A stretch of 64,000 bases of DNA from Brevundimonas alba (GTDB lineage: Bacteria; Pseudomonadota; Alphaproteobacteria; Caulobacterales; Caulobacteraceae): positions 1,621,501 to 1,685,500 of the forward strand of contig NZ_JAATJM010000001.1 in assembly GCF_011927945.1 (NCBI RefSeq), given 5' to 3'. This document shows positions 8,235 through 17,019 of the stretch, piece after piece. Numbering within the stretch: position 1 is the stretch's first letter; each line of letters begins with the position of its first letter. A model generated the notes under the pieces. The model was not told the DNA's origin. It was given only the letters and a program-made list of their open reading frames with translations, and searched no databases. Made by a program: the position numbers and the translations under genes.

Positions 8235-11200
8235 CAGGCGTCTCCCAGCCGCGGCGTGGCCGGTGCGGTCCCGGCGTCATGCGGCGGCAGGCCGTGGGTG
8301 GTGGGGATGGTCGGCTCCTTGCCGGGCGCCTTGGGCATCTTCGTCGCCGCCCATCGCATCACGACATAGAAGACCGGCGTGAACATCAGGCCGAAGAAGG
8401 TTACGCCCAGCATGCCGGAGAAGACCGCTGTGCCCAGCGACTGGCGCATCTCTGCGCCGGGACCGGTCGCCAGCATCAGCGGCACGACGCCGAAGATGAA
8501 GGCGAAGGACGTCATCAGGATCGGACGCAGGCGGGTCCGCGCGGCGCGGACGGCGGCGTCCCAGCGGCTCAGCCCTTCTTCCTCTGCCTGTTTGGCGAAC
8601 TCCACGATCAGGATGGCGTTCTTGGCCGCCAGCGCGATCAGCACCACCAAGCCGATCTGGACGAGGATGTTGTTGTCCAGACCCCGGATGTTGATCCCGA
8701 TCATCGCCGCCAGAATGCACATCGGCACGATCAGCACGACCGCCAGCGGCAGGGTGAAGGCCTCATACTGCGCGGCCAGCACGAGGAAGACGAACACCAC
8801 CGCCATGATGAAGACGAGGGTCGCGCCGCCCGACGACTGCTTCTCCTGCAGCGCCAGCTCGGTCCATTCGTACGAGAAGCCGGGGGGCAGGGTGGCTTGC
8901 GCCAGCTTCTCCATGCTGGCGATGGCCTGACCGGACGACACGCCGGGCGCCGCCTGTCCCTGCAGCTCGGAAGCGGGGAACAGGTTGTAGCGTACGATCC
9001 GCGACGGTCCGCTGTCGTCCCTCAGGGTCGCCACCGAGCCGATCGGCACCATGGCCCCGGAGGCCGAGCGGGTCTTCAGGTTGGCGATGTCGGCGACGTC
9101 GTCGCGATAGGCCGGCTCCGCCTGCGCCGTGACCCGGAAGGTGCGGCCCAGATAGTTGAAGTCGTTGATGTAGGACGAGCCCAGATAGACCCCCAGCGTG
9201 CTGAACACGTCGGAAGGCTGGACCCCCATCATCAGCGCCCTGTCGCGGTCAACGTCGGCGGCGATGCGGGGCGAGCCGGTGTTGTAGGTCGAGAACACCT
9301 GCTGCACCTGATCCGGCGCCTGGGCCGCTGCCCCCATCATGGCGAAGGTGGCCCCCTCCAGCGCGCGGTAGCCCGCGCCCGAACGGTCCTGCACCATCAT
9401 CTTGAAGCCGTTGCCGTTGCCCAGACCCTGAACCGCGGGCGGGGCGATGACGAAGATGTTGGCGTCCTCGATGCCCGAGGTGGCGCCGGTGATGGCGCCC
9501 GCCAGAGCCGCGGCCGCCTCTTCCTTCGTCTTGCGCTCCTTGAAGTCCTCGAGGCGCACGAAGATGGTCGCGGCGTTGGACCCGAACGAGAAGCTCGAAC
9601 CGTCGAGGCCGGCGAAGGCCACGGTGCCGTCCACGCCCTCGGTCTTCTTGATGATGTCCGCGGCGCGGCTCATCACCGCCTCCGTCCGCTCCAGCGAGGC
9701 GCCGGATGGCAGCTGGATGACGCCGATCAGGAATCCCTGGTCCTGCTCCGGGATGAAGCCCGACGGCGTGTCCAGCACCCGCCAGGTCGTCAAGCCCAGC
9801 AGGCCGACATAGATGACCAGCACGATGCCGACGGTCCGCACCAGCCGCGCGGTCAGCCGGCCGTACTTGTCCGACAGCCAGTCGAAGCCCTCGTTGAAGC
9901 GCCGCCCGGCCCAGCCGCCGTAATAGACGACCGTGCCCAGCGCGCCTGGCTTGCGGGCGTTGTCGTCGTGTTCCTTGTGCGGCTTCAGCAGCAGCGCGGC
10001 CATGGCCGGCGACAGGGTCAGCGACACCAGCAGCGAGACCACCGAGGCCGTGGTGATGACGATGGCGAACTCGCGATAGAAGATGCCCGGAATGCCCGGC
10101 ACGAACATCGTCGGCACGAACACCGAGACCAGCACCAGCCCGATCGAGATCAGGGCGCCCGAAACCTCCCGCATCGACCGGTAGGCCGCCTCCTTGGGCG
10201 TTAGCCCTTCGCGGATGTATCGCTCGACGTTCTCGACCACGACGATGGCGTCATCGACCACGATCCCGACCGCCAGCACCAGCGCGAACAGCGACAGCGA
10301 GTTGATCGAATAGCCGAGCATCAGCTGCACGGCGAATGTCGCCACCAGCGCCACCGGAATGGCCACGATCGGAATGATCGCCGCCCTCCAGGTCTGCAGG
10401 AAGACGATGACCACCAGCACGACGAGGATCACCGCCTCGAACAGGGTGTGCTGCACCGACTCCACCGAGGCGGCGACGAATTCGGTCGGGTTGTAGGGGA
10501 TGGAGATGGCCATGCCGGCGGGCAGCTCGCCGCGGATCGCCTCGACCTCGTCCAGCACCCGTTCGGCGGTGCCCAGGGCGTTGGCGCCGGGCTGCTGGAT
10601 GATGGCGATGCCGACGCCGCGCTCGCCGTCGAAATAGCCCCGGATGCCGTAGTCCTGCGCCCCCAGTTCGACGCGGCCGATGTCGCGGACCCGGGTGACC
10701 CGGCCCTCGGCGTCGGTCTTGATGACCACCTCGGAGAACTGCTGCGGATCGCTCAGACGGCCCTGCACCTGCACCGGCAGCTGGAAGGCCGCGGCGTTGG
10801 TGGCGAAGGGCGGCTGGCCGATCGCGCCGGCGGCGGCCTGCACGTTCTGGGCGCGCAGGGCGGCGACGATCTCGGGCCCCGTCAGATTGCGCGCGGCGGC
10901 CTTGGCGGGGTCGATCCAGACCCGCATCGAATAGTTGCCGCCGCCAAAGACCTGCACATTGCCCACGCCGTCGACCCGCAGCAGCCGGTCGCGCAACGTC
11001 GACTGGGCGTAGTTGCCGACGTAGTCGTTATCCAGCGACTTGTCGGGCGAGGTCAGCCCGACGATCATCAGGAAGCCGCTCTCCTGCTTGTTCACGGTCA
11101 CGCCGATCTGGCGGACCTGTTCGGGCAGGCGGGGTTCGGCCAGGGCGACGCGGTTCTGGACCAGCACCTGCGCGGCATCCAGATCGGTGCCCGGCTGGAA

Positions 11201-11485
11201 GGTCACGGTGACCGCGACTGTCCCGTCCGAGGTGGAGGAGGACGTCAGGTACAGCATGCCCTCGACGCCGTTGACCTCCTGCTCGATCGGAGCCGAGACG
11301 GTCTCGGCCACGGTCTCGGCCGAGGCGCCCGGATAGGCGGTGTTGATGGTGATCGTCGGCGGCGCGATCTCCGGATACTGCGACAGCGGCAGCAGCGGAT
11401 AGGCGAAGATGCCGATCAGGGTGATGAACACCGCGATCACACCGGCGAAGATCGGCCGGTCGATGAAGAAGCGAGAGATGTTCAT
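8234..11485 (-). CDS. RND multidrug efflux pump permease, HAE1 (AcrB-like) family
   Basis: At 1083 residues this is a full-length AcrB/MexB-type inner-membrane pump, which exports hydrophobic and amphiphilic compounds using the proton gradient. It begins with FFIDRPIFA and has LPLSQYPEIAPP in the first periplasmic stretch, both HAE1 hallmarks. VGIVVDDAIVVVENV in helix 4 carries the paired aspartates of proton relay. Two large periplasmic domains and twelve hydrophobic segments are evident. It starts 7 nt after the adaptor stop codon and overlaps the outer-membrane-factor gene. The order adaptor-pump-channel is the standard one. Which drugs it exports is unknown. Confidence 0.97.
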   Translation of the reverse strand: MNISRFFIDRPIFAGVIAVFITLIGIFAYPLLPLSQYPEIAPPTITINTAYPGASAETVAETVSAPIEQEVNGVEGMLYLTSSSTSDGTVAVTVTFQPGTDLDAAQVLVQNRVALAEPRLPEQVRQIGVTVNKQESGFLMIVGLTSPDKSLDNDYVGNYAQSTLRDRLLRVDGVGNVQVFGGGNYSMRVWIDPAKAAARNLTGPEIVAALRAQNVQAAAGAIGQPPFATNAAAFQLPVQVQGRLSDPQQFSEVVIKTDAEGRVTRVRDIGRVELGAQDYGIRGYFDGERGVGIAIIQQPGANALGTAERVLDEVEAIRGELPAGMAISIPYNPTEFVAASVESVQHTLFEAVILVVLVVIVFLQTWRAAIIPIVAIPVALVATFAVQLMLGYSINSLSLFALVLAVGIVVDDAIVVVENVERYIREGLTPKEAAYRSMREVSGALISIGLVLVSVFVPTMFVPGIPGIFYREFAIVITTASVVSLLVSLTLSPAMAALLLKPHKEHDDNARKPGALGTVVYYGGWAGRRFNEGFDWLSDKYGRLTARLVRTVGIVLVIYVGLLGLTTWRVLDTPSGFIPEQDQGFLIGVIQLPSGASLERTEAVMSRAADIIKKTEGVDGTVAFAGLDGSSFSFGSNAATIFVRLEDFKERKTKEEAAAALAGAITGATSGIEDANIFVIAPPAVQGLGNGNGFKMMVQDRSGAGYRALEGATFAMMGAAAQAPDQVQQVFSTYNTGSPRIAADVDRDRALMMGVQPSDVFSTLGVYLGSSYINDFNYLGRTFRVTAQAEPAYRDDVADIANLKTRSASGAMVPIGSVATLRDDSGPSRIVRYNLFPASELQGQAAPGVSSGQAIASMEKLAQATLPPGFSYEWTELALQEKQSSGGATLVFIMAVVFVFLVLAAQYEAFTLPLAVVLIVPMCILAAMIGINIRGLDNNILVQIGLVVLIALAAKNAILIVEFAKQAEEEGLSRWDAAVRAARTRLRPILMTSFAFIFGVVPLMLATGPGAEMRQSLGTAVFSGMLGVTFFGLMFTPVFYVVMRWAATKMPKAPGKEPTIPTTHGLPPHDAGTAPATPRLGDA

Positions 11486-11492
11486 GTCCGGC

Positions 11493-12692
11493 TCAGTCGC
11501 CCGATGACAGGCTGTTGGCGAAGGTCGCGGTCGAGGCCGGCGCGGCCTGGGTCACGGGGACCTGGGTCTCGCGGGCGACGGGGCGGATCTGCCCGACCGT
11601 GGCCTTGACCTTCATCCCCGGCGCCTGGATGCGCTGGACGCCATTGATGATGACGCGGTCGGTCGGGGCGAGGCCCGAGCGGATCACCCGCAGGCCGTCG
11701 ACCACCGGGCCCAGCTGCACCGGCTTGGGCGCGACCGATCCGTCGGCGGCGACGACATAGACGATGCGGCGGGCCTGATCGGTGGCCACGGCGGCGTCCG
11801 GCACGAGCATGGCGCGGTAGCTGCCCGAGCCGGCCAGACGCGCCTGACCGAACATGCCCGGCTTCAGGAAGCCGTCGGCGTTCGGGATCAGCGCCCTCAG
11901 GCGGATGACGCCCGAGGCGGTGTCGACCGCGTTGTCGGTGAAGTCCAGCGTGCCCGAGCGGCTGAAGCCGCTCTCGTCCTGCAGACGCACCTGGATCGGC
12001 GCCGCGCCGTTGCGGGCCTGCCGCTGATACTTCAGCAGCACGGCTTCCGAGCCGTCGAAGACGAAGTGGATCGGGGCGCTGGAAACCACGGTGGTCAGCA
12101 CGTCCGCCGCCGACGATCCGCCGGCCACCAGGTTGCCTGCATCTACCCGGCGGTCCGAGACCCGGCCCGAAATCGGCGCCGTCACTCGCGTGAATTCCAG
12201 ATCGAGCTGGCGGGCGCGGACATTGGCGTTGGCGGCGGCGATGGCGGCCTGGGCCGTCTGCAGGGCGCCGCGGCGGGTGTCGACCTCGGCCTGCGACACG
12301 GCCTGCGATTCCAGCAGGGTCTCGGCGCGAGTCAGTTCGCTCCGCGCCAGCGTCAGCTGCGCCTGCGCCTGCGACAGCTGCGCCCGGGCCGAGGCCAGGG
12401 CCGCCTGCGCCGGTCGCGGGTCGAGCGTGAACAGCAGTTGCCCGCGGCGCACGTAATCGCCGTCACGGAAGTGGACGCCCGAGATATAGCCGCCGACGCG
12501 CGCGCGCACCTCGACCGACTGGGTCGCCTCGAACCGCCCGGTGAACTCGTCCCAGTCCTGGACCGCCTGAACCAGCGGCACGGCCACGGTCACCGACGGC
12601 GCCGGCGGGGCCTGCGCCTCGCTCTTCGAGGAACAGCCATAGAGCGCGGCCGCCATGAGGGCGGACGCGGCCACGATCTTCACCGTGCGCAT
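11493..12692 (-). CDS. RND efflux periplasmic adaptor (membrane fusion protein)
   Basis: This 399-residue AcrA/MexA-type lipoprotein links the pump to the outer-membrane channel. Start at 12692 is chosen because it gives a clean lipoprotein signal (LYGC, Cys20) and has ACGGAG about ten bases upstream; a longer frame to 12806 runs through the promoter. Domains in order: barrel-sandwich half (VEVRARVGGYISGVHFRDGDYV), alpha-hairpin with alternating Gln/Ala heptads, second lipoyl half (VTAPISGRVSDR), beta-barrel and membrane-proximal domain. It is first in the three-gene efflux operon and divergent from a TetR-family regulator. Confidence 0.95.
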   Translation of the reverse strand: MRTVKIVAASALMAAALYGCSSKSEAQAPPAPSVTVAVPLVQAVQDWDEFTGRFEATQSVEVRARVGGYISGVHFRDGDYVRRGQLLFTLDPRPAQAALASARAQLSQAQAQLTLARSELTRAETLLESQAVSQAEVDTRRGALQTAQAAIAAANANVRARQLDLEFTRVTAPISGRVSDRRVDAGNLVAGGSSAADVLTTVVSSAPIHFVFDGSEAVLLKYQRQARNGAAPIQVRLQDESGFSRSGTLDFTDNAVDTASGVIRLRALIPNADGFLKPGMFGQARLAGSGSYRAMLVPDAAVATDQARRIVYVVAADGSVAPKPVQLGPVVDGLRVIRSGLAPTDRVIINGVQRIQAPGMKVKATVGQIRPVARETQVPVTQAAPASTATFANSLSSGD

Positions 12693-12778
12693 GAATAGTA
12701 GTCTCCGTAAGGGAGAAATCCCTGTCTTTGTCGACGGCGGCGATCGGGGAGGAGGCCGGTAGTCAACGCCCGGTGACT

Positions 12779-12806
12779 TAATGGTGATCCGATCGCCGCT
12801 TGTCAA
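12779..12806 (-). promoter_or_regulatory. Candidate promoter of the RND efflux operon
   Basis: Read on the minus strand, a perfect TTGACA at 12806-12801 is followed after 17 bases by CATTAA, a weak -10 match. The -35 lies inside the TTGTCA inverted-repeat array, so a repressor bound there would block RNA polymerase. Inferred from sequence only. Confidence 0.45.
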
Positions 12807-12869
12807 CGGGCGATGACAAAGCCATATAGCGCGTGGGGCTTTGTCAGGAGCTATCCTGTTGTTTTGTCA
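12800..12869. promoter_or_regulatory. TTGTCA half-site array, candidate operator of the TetR-family regulator
   Basis: Four TTGTCA half-sites occur in 70 bp: forward at 12800-12805, reverse (TGACAA) at 12814-12819, forward at 12841-12846 and forward at 12864-12869. The first two form an inverted repeat with an 8-nt spacer. The second and third extend to perfect 10-nt arms, TGACAAAGCC at 12814-12823 and GGCTTTGTCA at 12837-12846. The array fills the space between the divergent efflux and regulator genes, the expected place for a local autoregulated repressor. Confidence 0.65.
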
Positions 12870-12870
12870 T

Positions 12871-13428
12871 GTGCCGCCTCGGCCGAGAAACGCCGAGGCG
12901 ACCCGCGCCGCCATTCTGGACGCCGCGCGCGAACGGTTCGCGCGTGAAAGCTACGACGACGTCGGCATGCGCGACATCGCCGGCGACGTCGGCGTCGATG
13001 CGGCCCTCGTGTCCCGCTATTTCGGCTCCAAGGAAGACCTGTTCACCGCCGTTCTCGACAGCTGTTCGAACGGCTCAGAACTGATGGAAGGCGACCGTTC
13101 GGAGTTCGGCCGCCGGGTCGCCCGTGAGGTCGTCTTCGAGCCTGCCAAGGAAGGCAAGCTGAAGGGGCTGCTCATCATGCTGCGCTCGGTCGGCTCGACC
13201 AAGGCCATGGAGCTGGTTCAGCGCACCGGCAGCGAGCGCTTCTTCAATCCGTTCGCGGCCTGGGTCGGCGGCGAGGACGCGGCGGTCCGCGCCCGGCTCG
13301 CCTCTGCCACCATCATGGGCATGGCCGTCAGCCGCGAGATCACCGGCGGATTCGATCTGTCGCCGGCGGAATGCGAGCGGATGGTCGGCCGGATGGCCGT
13401 CATCCTTCAGGACATCATCGACGGCTGA
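12871..13428 (+). CDS. TetR/AcrR family transcriptional repressor
   Basis: A 185-residue regulator. Its first 55 residues form the TetR helix-turn-helix domain (AAILDAARERFARESY, VGMRDIAGDVGVDAALVSRYFGSKEDLF). The C-terminal helical ligand domain is of no recognised ligand class. It is divergent from the RND efflux operon and is therefore probably its local repressor, released when pump substrates bind. The start is uncertain: GTG at 12871 fits the family length, while TTG at 12859 has AGGAG eight bases upstream, and TTG at 12841 is also in frame. The second half of the half-site array overlaps these starts, implying autoregulation. Confidence 0.92.
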   Translation: MPPRPRNAEATRAAILDAARERFARESYDDVGMRDIAGDVGVDAALVSRYFGSKEDLFTAVLDSCSNGSELMEGDRSEFGRRVAREVVFEPAKEGKLKGLLIMLRSVGSTKAMELVQRTGSERFFNPFAAWVGGEDAAVRARLASATIMGMAVSREITGGFDLSPAECERMVGRMAVILQDIIDG

Positions 13429-13431
13429 CCG

Positions 13432-13866
13432 TCAGCTGCGCTTTTCGAACTTCCGGATCACGCCCGAGAAGGTCATCAGCACCCGCTCGCCCGCGTTGAT
13501 CTGGCCGCGCACGAAGATCAGGCTCTTGCCGGCCCGGATCACCTCGCCGGTCGCCTCGACCAGCTCGCCGACATAGGCGCCGTCGATGAAGGTCGAGTCG
13601 AGCTGAACCGTCACGCCCGACGCCCCCTCCATCTCCTGATAGGCGGTCTGGAACAGGGCGATGTCGGCGAAGGTCATCAGACAGCCGCCGTGCATCCGGT
13701 TGCCCGCATTCATGTGCTTGGGCTCGGCGCGGAAGGCGCAGCGCATCCGCCCGTCGGGGTCCGGTTTGAAGTAGAACGGCCCGACCACCTGATCGAAGGT
13801 GCCGTGCAGGTCGTACATCTGCCAGCCGGCGAACTCGCCTTCCGCAACCGTGACTTTCGCGACCAT
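13432..13866 (-). CDS. PaaI-type hotdog-fold thioesterase
   Basis: A 144-residue protein of the 4HBT/PaaI acyl-CoA thioesterase superfamily. The MNAGNRMHGGCLMTFAD segment matches the hotdog signature HGGxxxxxAD (catalytic-type Asp after the HGG turn), followed by the usual beta strands (VTVQLDSTFIDGAYVGELVEATGEV). The ATG at 13866 has GGAG seven bases upstream; longer in-frame extensions are not convincing. It is divergent from the DUF3253 gene with only 48 nt between start codons, so both promoters must lie within or beside the neighbouring coding ends. The acyl-CoA substrate is unknown. Confidence 0.88.
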   Translation of the reverse strand: MVAKVTVAEGEFAGWQMYDLHGTFDQVVGPFYFKPDPDGRMRCAFRAEPKHMNAGNRMHGGCLMTFADIALFQTAYQEMEGASGVTVQLDSTFIDGAYVGELVEATGEVIRAGKSLIFVRGQINAGERVLMTFSGVIRKFEKRS

Positions 13867-13914
13867 GTGGAACTCCGCCTTCTTATTGCTCCCGCAATGC
13901 AGCATATAGGCGCG

Positions 13915-14235
13915 ATGAGCGACCCTATCGAAACGGCCATCTTCGAAAAACTGGCCAAGGCCGATCCGAAAAACGTCGGCGGCAAGAGCATCGAGCCCGC
14001 CGACGTGGCCAAGGAACTGCAGCCGGAGCAGTGGCAGCGCATGCTGCCCAAGGTGCGCGCCTGCGCCCTGGGCCTGATGCGTCAGGGCAAATTGACCATC
14101 ACCAAGAAGGGCAAGCCGGTCGATCCGAACGCCTTCAAGGGCGTCATCCGCCTGCGCCTCCCGACCGAGGCCGAAACCGCCGCGGCGCTGGCGGCGCTGC
14201 CGCCGGCCGCCGAAAGCGATGACGACTTCGCCTGA
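13915..14235 (+). CDS. DUF3253 family small protein
   Basis: This 106-residue soluble protein resembles the DUF3253 family, small helical proteins of unknown function (SDPIETAIFEKLAKAD, IEPADVAKEL, CALGLMRQGKLTITKKGKPVDP, FKGVIRLRL). The arrangement of short helices followed by a KGKPVDP-type wing looks like a small winged-helix fold; that is an inference. It has an acidic C-terminal tail. It overlaps the start of the next gene (glycosylase-like) by 17 nt, so the two are likely co-transcribed. The start at 13915 is preferred because it aligns with the family N-terminus; an ATG at 13897 is also in frame. Confidence 0.82.
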   Translation: MSDPIETAIFEKLAKADPKNVGGKSIEPADVAKELQPEQWQRMLPKVRACALGLMRQGKLTITKKGKPVDPNAFKGVIRLRLPTEAETAAALAALPPAAESDDDFA

Positions 14236-14824
14236 CGCTTCCGGCCTCGAGGCCGTACTCGCCGACATCCGCGCCTGCCGGGCCTGTCTCGGCCAGTTGC
14301 CGCACACGCCGCGTCCCGTGGTCCGCGTTTTCCCGGAAACGCGTCTGCTGATCTGCGGCCAGGCGCCCGGCCGGCGGGTTCACGAGAGCGGCCTGCCGTT
14401 CACCGATCCCTCCGGCGACCGTCTGCGCGACTGGATGGGGGTGGACTACGAAACCTTCTACGCCGACCACCGCCTCGGCGTAGCGGCGCAGGCCTTCTGC
14501 TACCCCGGCACCGCGTCCAAGGGCGGCGACTACCCGCCGCCGCGCCGTTGCGCCGAACTGTGGCGTCCGCAGTTGCTCGCTGAGCTGCCCGGCGTGGAGT
14601 TGACCCTGTTGGTCGGCGGCTACGCCCAGGTCTGGGCGCTCGGCGACCGCGCGAAGGTCAACATGACCGAGACCGTGCGGGCCTGGCGCGACTACGCTCC
14701 CGACATCCTGCCCCTGCCTCACCCCTCCTGGCGCAACACCGCCTGGCTGAAGCGAAACCCGTGGTTCGAGGCCGAGGTGCTGCCATATCTTCGCGAGCGC
14801 GTCCGGGGCATTCTGGGCGGATGA
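14219..14824 (+). CDS. Uracil-DNA glycosylase family protein with four cysteines
   Basis: A 201-residue member of the COG1573-like uracil-DNA glycosylase superfamily. Visible motifs are LLICGQAPGRRVHESGLPF (the family GEAPG-type water-activating loop, here GQAPG) and LPLPHPSWRNT near the C-terminus (the HPS DNA-intercalation motif). Cysteines at 20, 23, 94 and 111 (CRAC, then FC and RRC 16 residues apart) match the layout of the iron-sulfur cluster ligands of family 4/5 enzymes. It would excise uracil or related damage from DNA, although replacement of the usual acidic residue by Gln in the first motif leaves activity uncertain. It overlaps both its upstream and downstream neighbours. Confidence 0.85.
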   Translation: MTTSPDASGLEAVLADIRACRACLGQLPHTPRPVVRVFPETRLLICGQAPGRRVHESGLPFTDPSGDRLRDWMGVDYETFYADHRLGVAAQAFCYPGTASKGGDYPPPRRCAELWRPQLLAELPGVELTLLVGGYAQVWALGDRAKVNMTETVRAWRDYAPDILPLPHPSWRNTAWLKRNPWFEAEVLPYLRERVRGILGG

Positions 14825-15819
14825 TCCGCGTCCTCGCCGCTCTGTTGCTGACGTTCGCGCTCGCCGCCTGCGCCACGCCCGCGGTCCAGCCGGCACTCAC
14901 GCCGCCGCCGGGTTTCGCCGGCGCCTACCTTACCGCTGACGCCGTCATCACGGACGACGGAGCCCGCCTGCCGCTGGCCCGCTGGACGCCGGATGGCGAG
15001 CCATGGGCTGTCATCGTGGCTCTGCACGGCATGAACGACAGCCGCGCCTCCTTCCGCCTCGCGGGGCCGTGGTGGGCCGAGCACGGGATCGCGACCTGGG
15101 CTTTCGACCAGCGCGGCTTCGGTCAGGCGCCCGGCCGCGGCGTCTGGGCCGGGGAGGCGCGGATGGTCGAGGATCTGCGCACCACCGTCGCCCTGGCGCG
15201 CGCGCGCAATCCCCGGGCCCTGATCGTCGTCGCGGGCGAGAGCATGGGCGGGGCCGTGGCCGTCGCCGCCTTCGCCTCCGACCGCCCCCCGGACGCCGAC
15301 CGGCTGGTGCTGCTCGCCCCCGCCGTGTGGGGCTGGACCGCCCAGGGGCCCGTCAATTCCGTCGCCCTGTGGCTCGCCGCCCGCGCCATGGGCGACCGCG
15401 CCGTCGATGCGCCGGAGTGGGCCGTCCGCGACCGGCTTGCCTCGGACAATATGATCGAGCTGTTCCGGAACGGCCGCGACCCTAACAGCGTCATCTCCAC
15501 CCGGTTCGACGCCCTCTATGGTCTGGTCGATCTGATGGAGACGGCCTCGACGCGGCTGGGCGAGGTGCGGGCGCCGACGCTGCTGCTTTACGGCAGCCAC
15601 GACAACGTGATCCAGCAGGCCCCGATGCGGCTCGCGCTGGAGCGGGCAGGGGACCGGCCCGGCCTGCGGACAGGCTTCTATCCTGAGGGCTGGCACATCC
15701 TGAACCGGGACCTGCAGGCGGAGACGGTCTATCGCGACGTCGAGGCCTGGCTGCTCGATCCGGCCCCGGCCCTGCCGTCCGGCGCGGGCTCGGTCCTGCC
15801 GGCGCTGCGCCGCAAATAG
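14821..15819 (+). CDS. Lipoprotein alpha/beta hydrolase (lysophospholipase / serine aminopeptidase S33-like)
   Basis: A 332-residue lipid-anchored hydrolase. The start overlaps the glycosylase stop in ATGA and gives a clear lipoprotein signal with LAAC lipobox (Cys17). The alpha/beta-hydrolase features are HGMNDSR (oxyanion region), the nucleophile elbow GESMGGAV, a late acidic residue near LLYGSHDNV and the catalytic histidine in EGWHILNRD. Members of this group hydrolyse monoacylglycerols, lysophospholipids or other esters. A periplasmic or envelope site is inferred from the signal. It is last in the DUF3253-glycosylase-hydrolase run. Confidence 0.88.
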   Translation: MIRVLAALLLTFALAACATPAVQPALTPPPGFAGAYLTADAVITDDGARLPLARWTPDGEPWAVIVALHGMNDSRASFRLAGPWWAEHGIATWAFDQRGFGQAPGRGVWAGEARMVEDLRTTVALARARNPRALIVVAGESMGGAVAVAAFASDRPPDADRLVLLAPAVWGWTAQGPVNSVALWLAARAMGDRAVDAPEWAVRDRLASDNMIELFRNGRDPNSVISTRFDALYGLVDLMETASTRLGEVRAPTLLLYGSHDNVIQQAPMRLALERAGDRPGLRTGFYPEGWHILNRDLQAETVYRDVEAWLLDPAPALPSGAGSVLPALRRK

Positions 15820-15912
15820 CCTCCCGGCGGCCCCCAAACCGCCGTGCTTGCCCTGTTGAAGCTGGAGGCGTATCAGCCCCGCAACAAAAAACTACCCCGG
15901 GAGACGCCGCTT

Positions 15913-17010
15913 ATGGGCAAGACGCTGTTCGATTCCCCGTCCTTCGTGAATCATGAGGGCGTCCACGCCGTCTTTGACGAAAAGACCGGCCTCCGCGCTA
16001 TTATCGCTGTTCACTCAACCGCCCGCGGTCCGGCGGTCGGCGGCACGCGCATGTGGAACTACGCTTCCAGCGCCGAAGCGCTCGAGGATGTCCTGCGTCT
16101 GTCGCGCGGCATGAGCTACAAGAACGCCGTGGCCGATCTGGAAATGGGCGGCGGCAAGTCGGTCATCATCGGCGACAGCCGCACCCAGAAGACCCCCGAA
16201 CTGTTCCGCGCCTTCGGCCGCGCCGTCGACACCCTCGGCGGCATCTATTACGCGGCGGAAGACGTCGGCGTGTCGGTCGCCGACATCGCCGAGGCCCGCA
16301 AGGTCACTCCCTATGTCCTCGGCCTCAACGATGGCCCCGAGGCCTCGGGCGATCCCAGCCCCGTCACCGCCGAGGGCGTCTTCCGCTCGACCCTGACTGT
16401 CGCCCGCCGCCTGTGGAAGCAGGACGATCTGACCGGCCTGACCGTCGCCCTGCAGGGCATCGGCCACGTCGGCGGTTATCTCGCCGACAAGCTGCACGCC
16501 GCCGGCGCCAGGCTGGTGATGACCGACGTCAACACGGCACTGCTGTCGGAAGTCGCCGCCCGCACCAACGCCGAGATCGTGGCCCCCGACGCCATCTATG
16601 ACGTCAAGGCCGACATCTACGCCCCGTGCGCGCTCGGAGCGACGCTGAACCCGGAAACCCTGGACCGTATCACCGCCAAGGCCGTCGTCGGCGCCGCCAA
16701 CAACCAGCTCGCCACCCCGGACATCGGCCAGCGGCTGTTCGAGCGCGGCGTGCTCTACGCCCCCGACTACGTCGTCAACGGCGGCGGCATCATCAACGTC
16801 GCCTCGGAACTTCTGGCTCGTCAGACCGGCGGCGCCTACGACCCGCAATGGGTCGAGGGCAAGCTGTCACGCCTGATGGAAACGCTCGAGGAAATCCTCG
16901 AACGCTCCGCCACCGAAAAGCGCCCGACCCACGAGATCGCGGACGCCATCGCCGAGGCCCGCATCAACGCCGCGCGCGACCAGAAGGCCGAGCAGCGCAA
17001 GGCCGCCTGA
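15913..17010 (+). CDS. Leucine dehydrogenase (Glu/Leu/Phe/Val dehydrogenase family)
   Basis: A 365-residue enzyme for reversible NAD-dependent oxidative deamination of branched-chain amino acids to 2-oxo acids. The dimerisation/substrate domain carries DLEMGGGKSVIIGD with the substrate-binding lysine (Lys82). A second catalytic lysine lies in GMSYKNAVADL. The Rossmann half contains VALQGIGHVGGYLADKL, the GxGxxG cofactor loop. Length matches bacterial leucine dehydrogenases (about 364). The ATG at 15913 follows GGGAG at good spacing; an extension to 15844 would add residues unlike the family. It is monocistronic between the hydrolase and cckA. Confidence 0.93.
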   Translation: MGKTLFDSPSFVNHEGVHAVFDEKTGLRAIIAVHSTARGPAVGGTRMWNYASSAEALEDVLRLSRGMSYKNAVADLEMGGGKSVIIGDSRTQKTPELFRAFGRAVDTLGGIYYAAEDVGVSVADIAEARKVTPYVLGLNDGPEASGDPSPVTAEGVFRSTLTVARRLWKQDDLTGLTVALQGIGHVGGYLADKLHAAGARLVMTDVNTALLSEVAARTNAEIVAPDAIYDVKADIYAPCALGATLNPETLDRITAKAVVGAANNQLATPDIGQRLFERGVLYAPDYVVNGGGIINVASELLARQTGGAYDPQWVEGKLSRLMETLEEILERSATEKRPTHEIADAIAEARINAARDQKAEQRKAA

Positions 17011-17019
17011 GCTACGTCC

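Noticed and set aside
8129..10204. 691-residue plus-strand frame opposite the RND pump
   Set aside because: Antisense to a full-length AcrB-like gene; the product is Arg/Gly/His-rich with no domain.
14144..14896. Minus-strand open frames opposite the glycosylase and hydrolase genes
   Set aside because: They are shadows of genes with clear motifs on the plus strand and lack ribosome sites.
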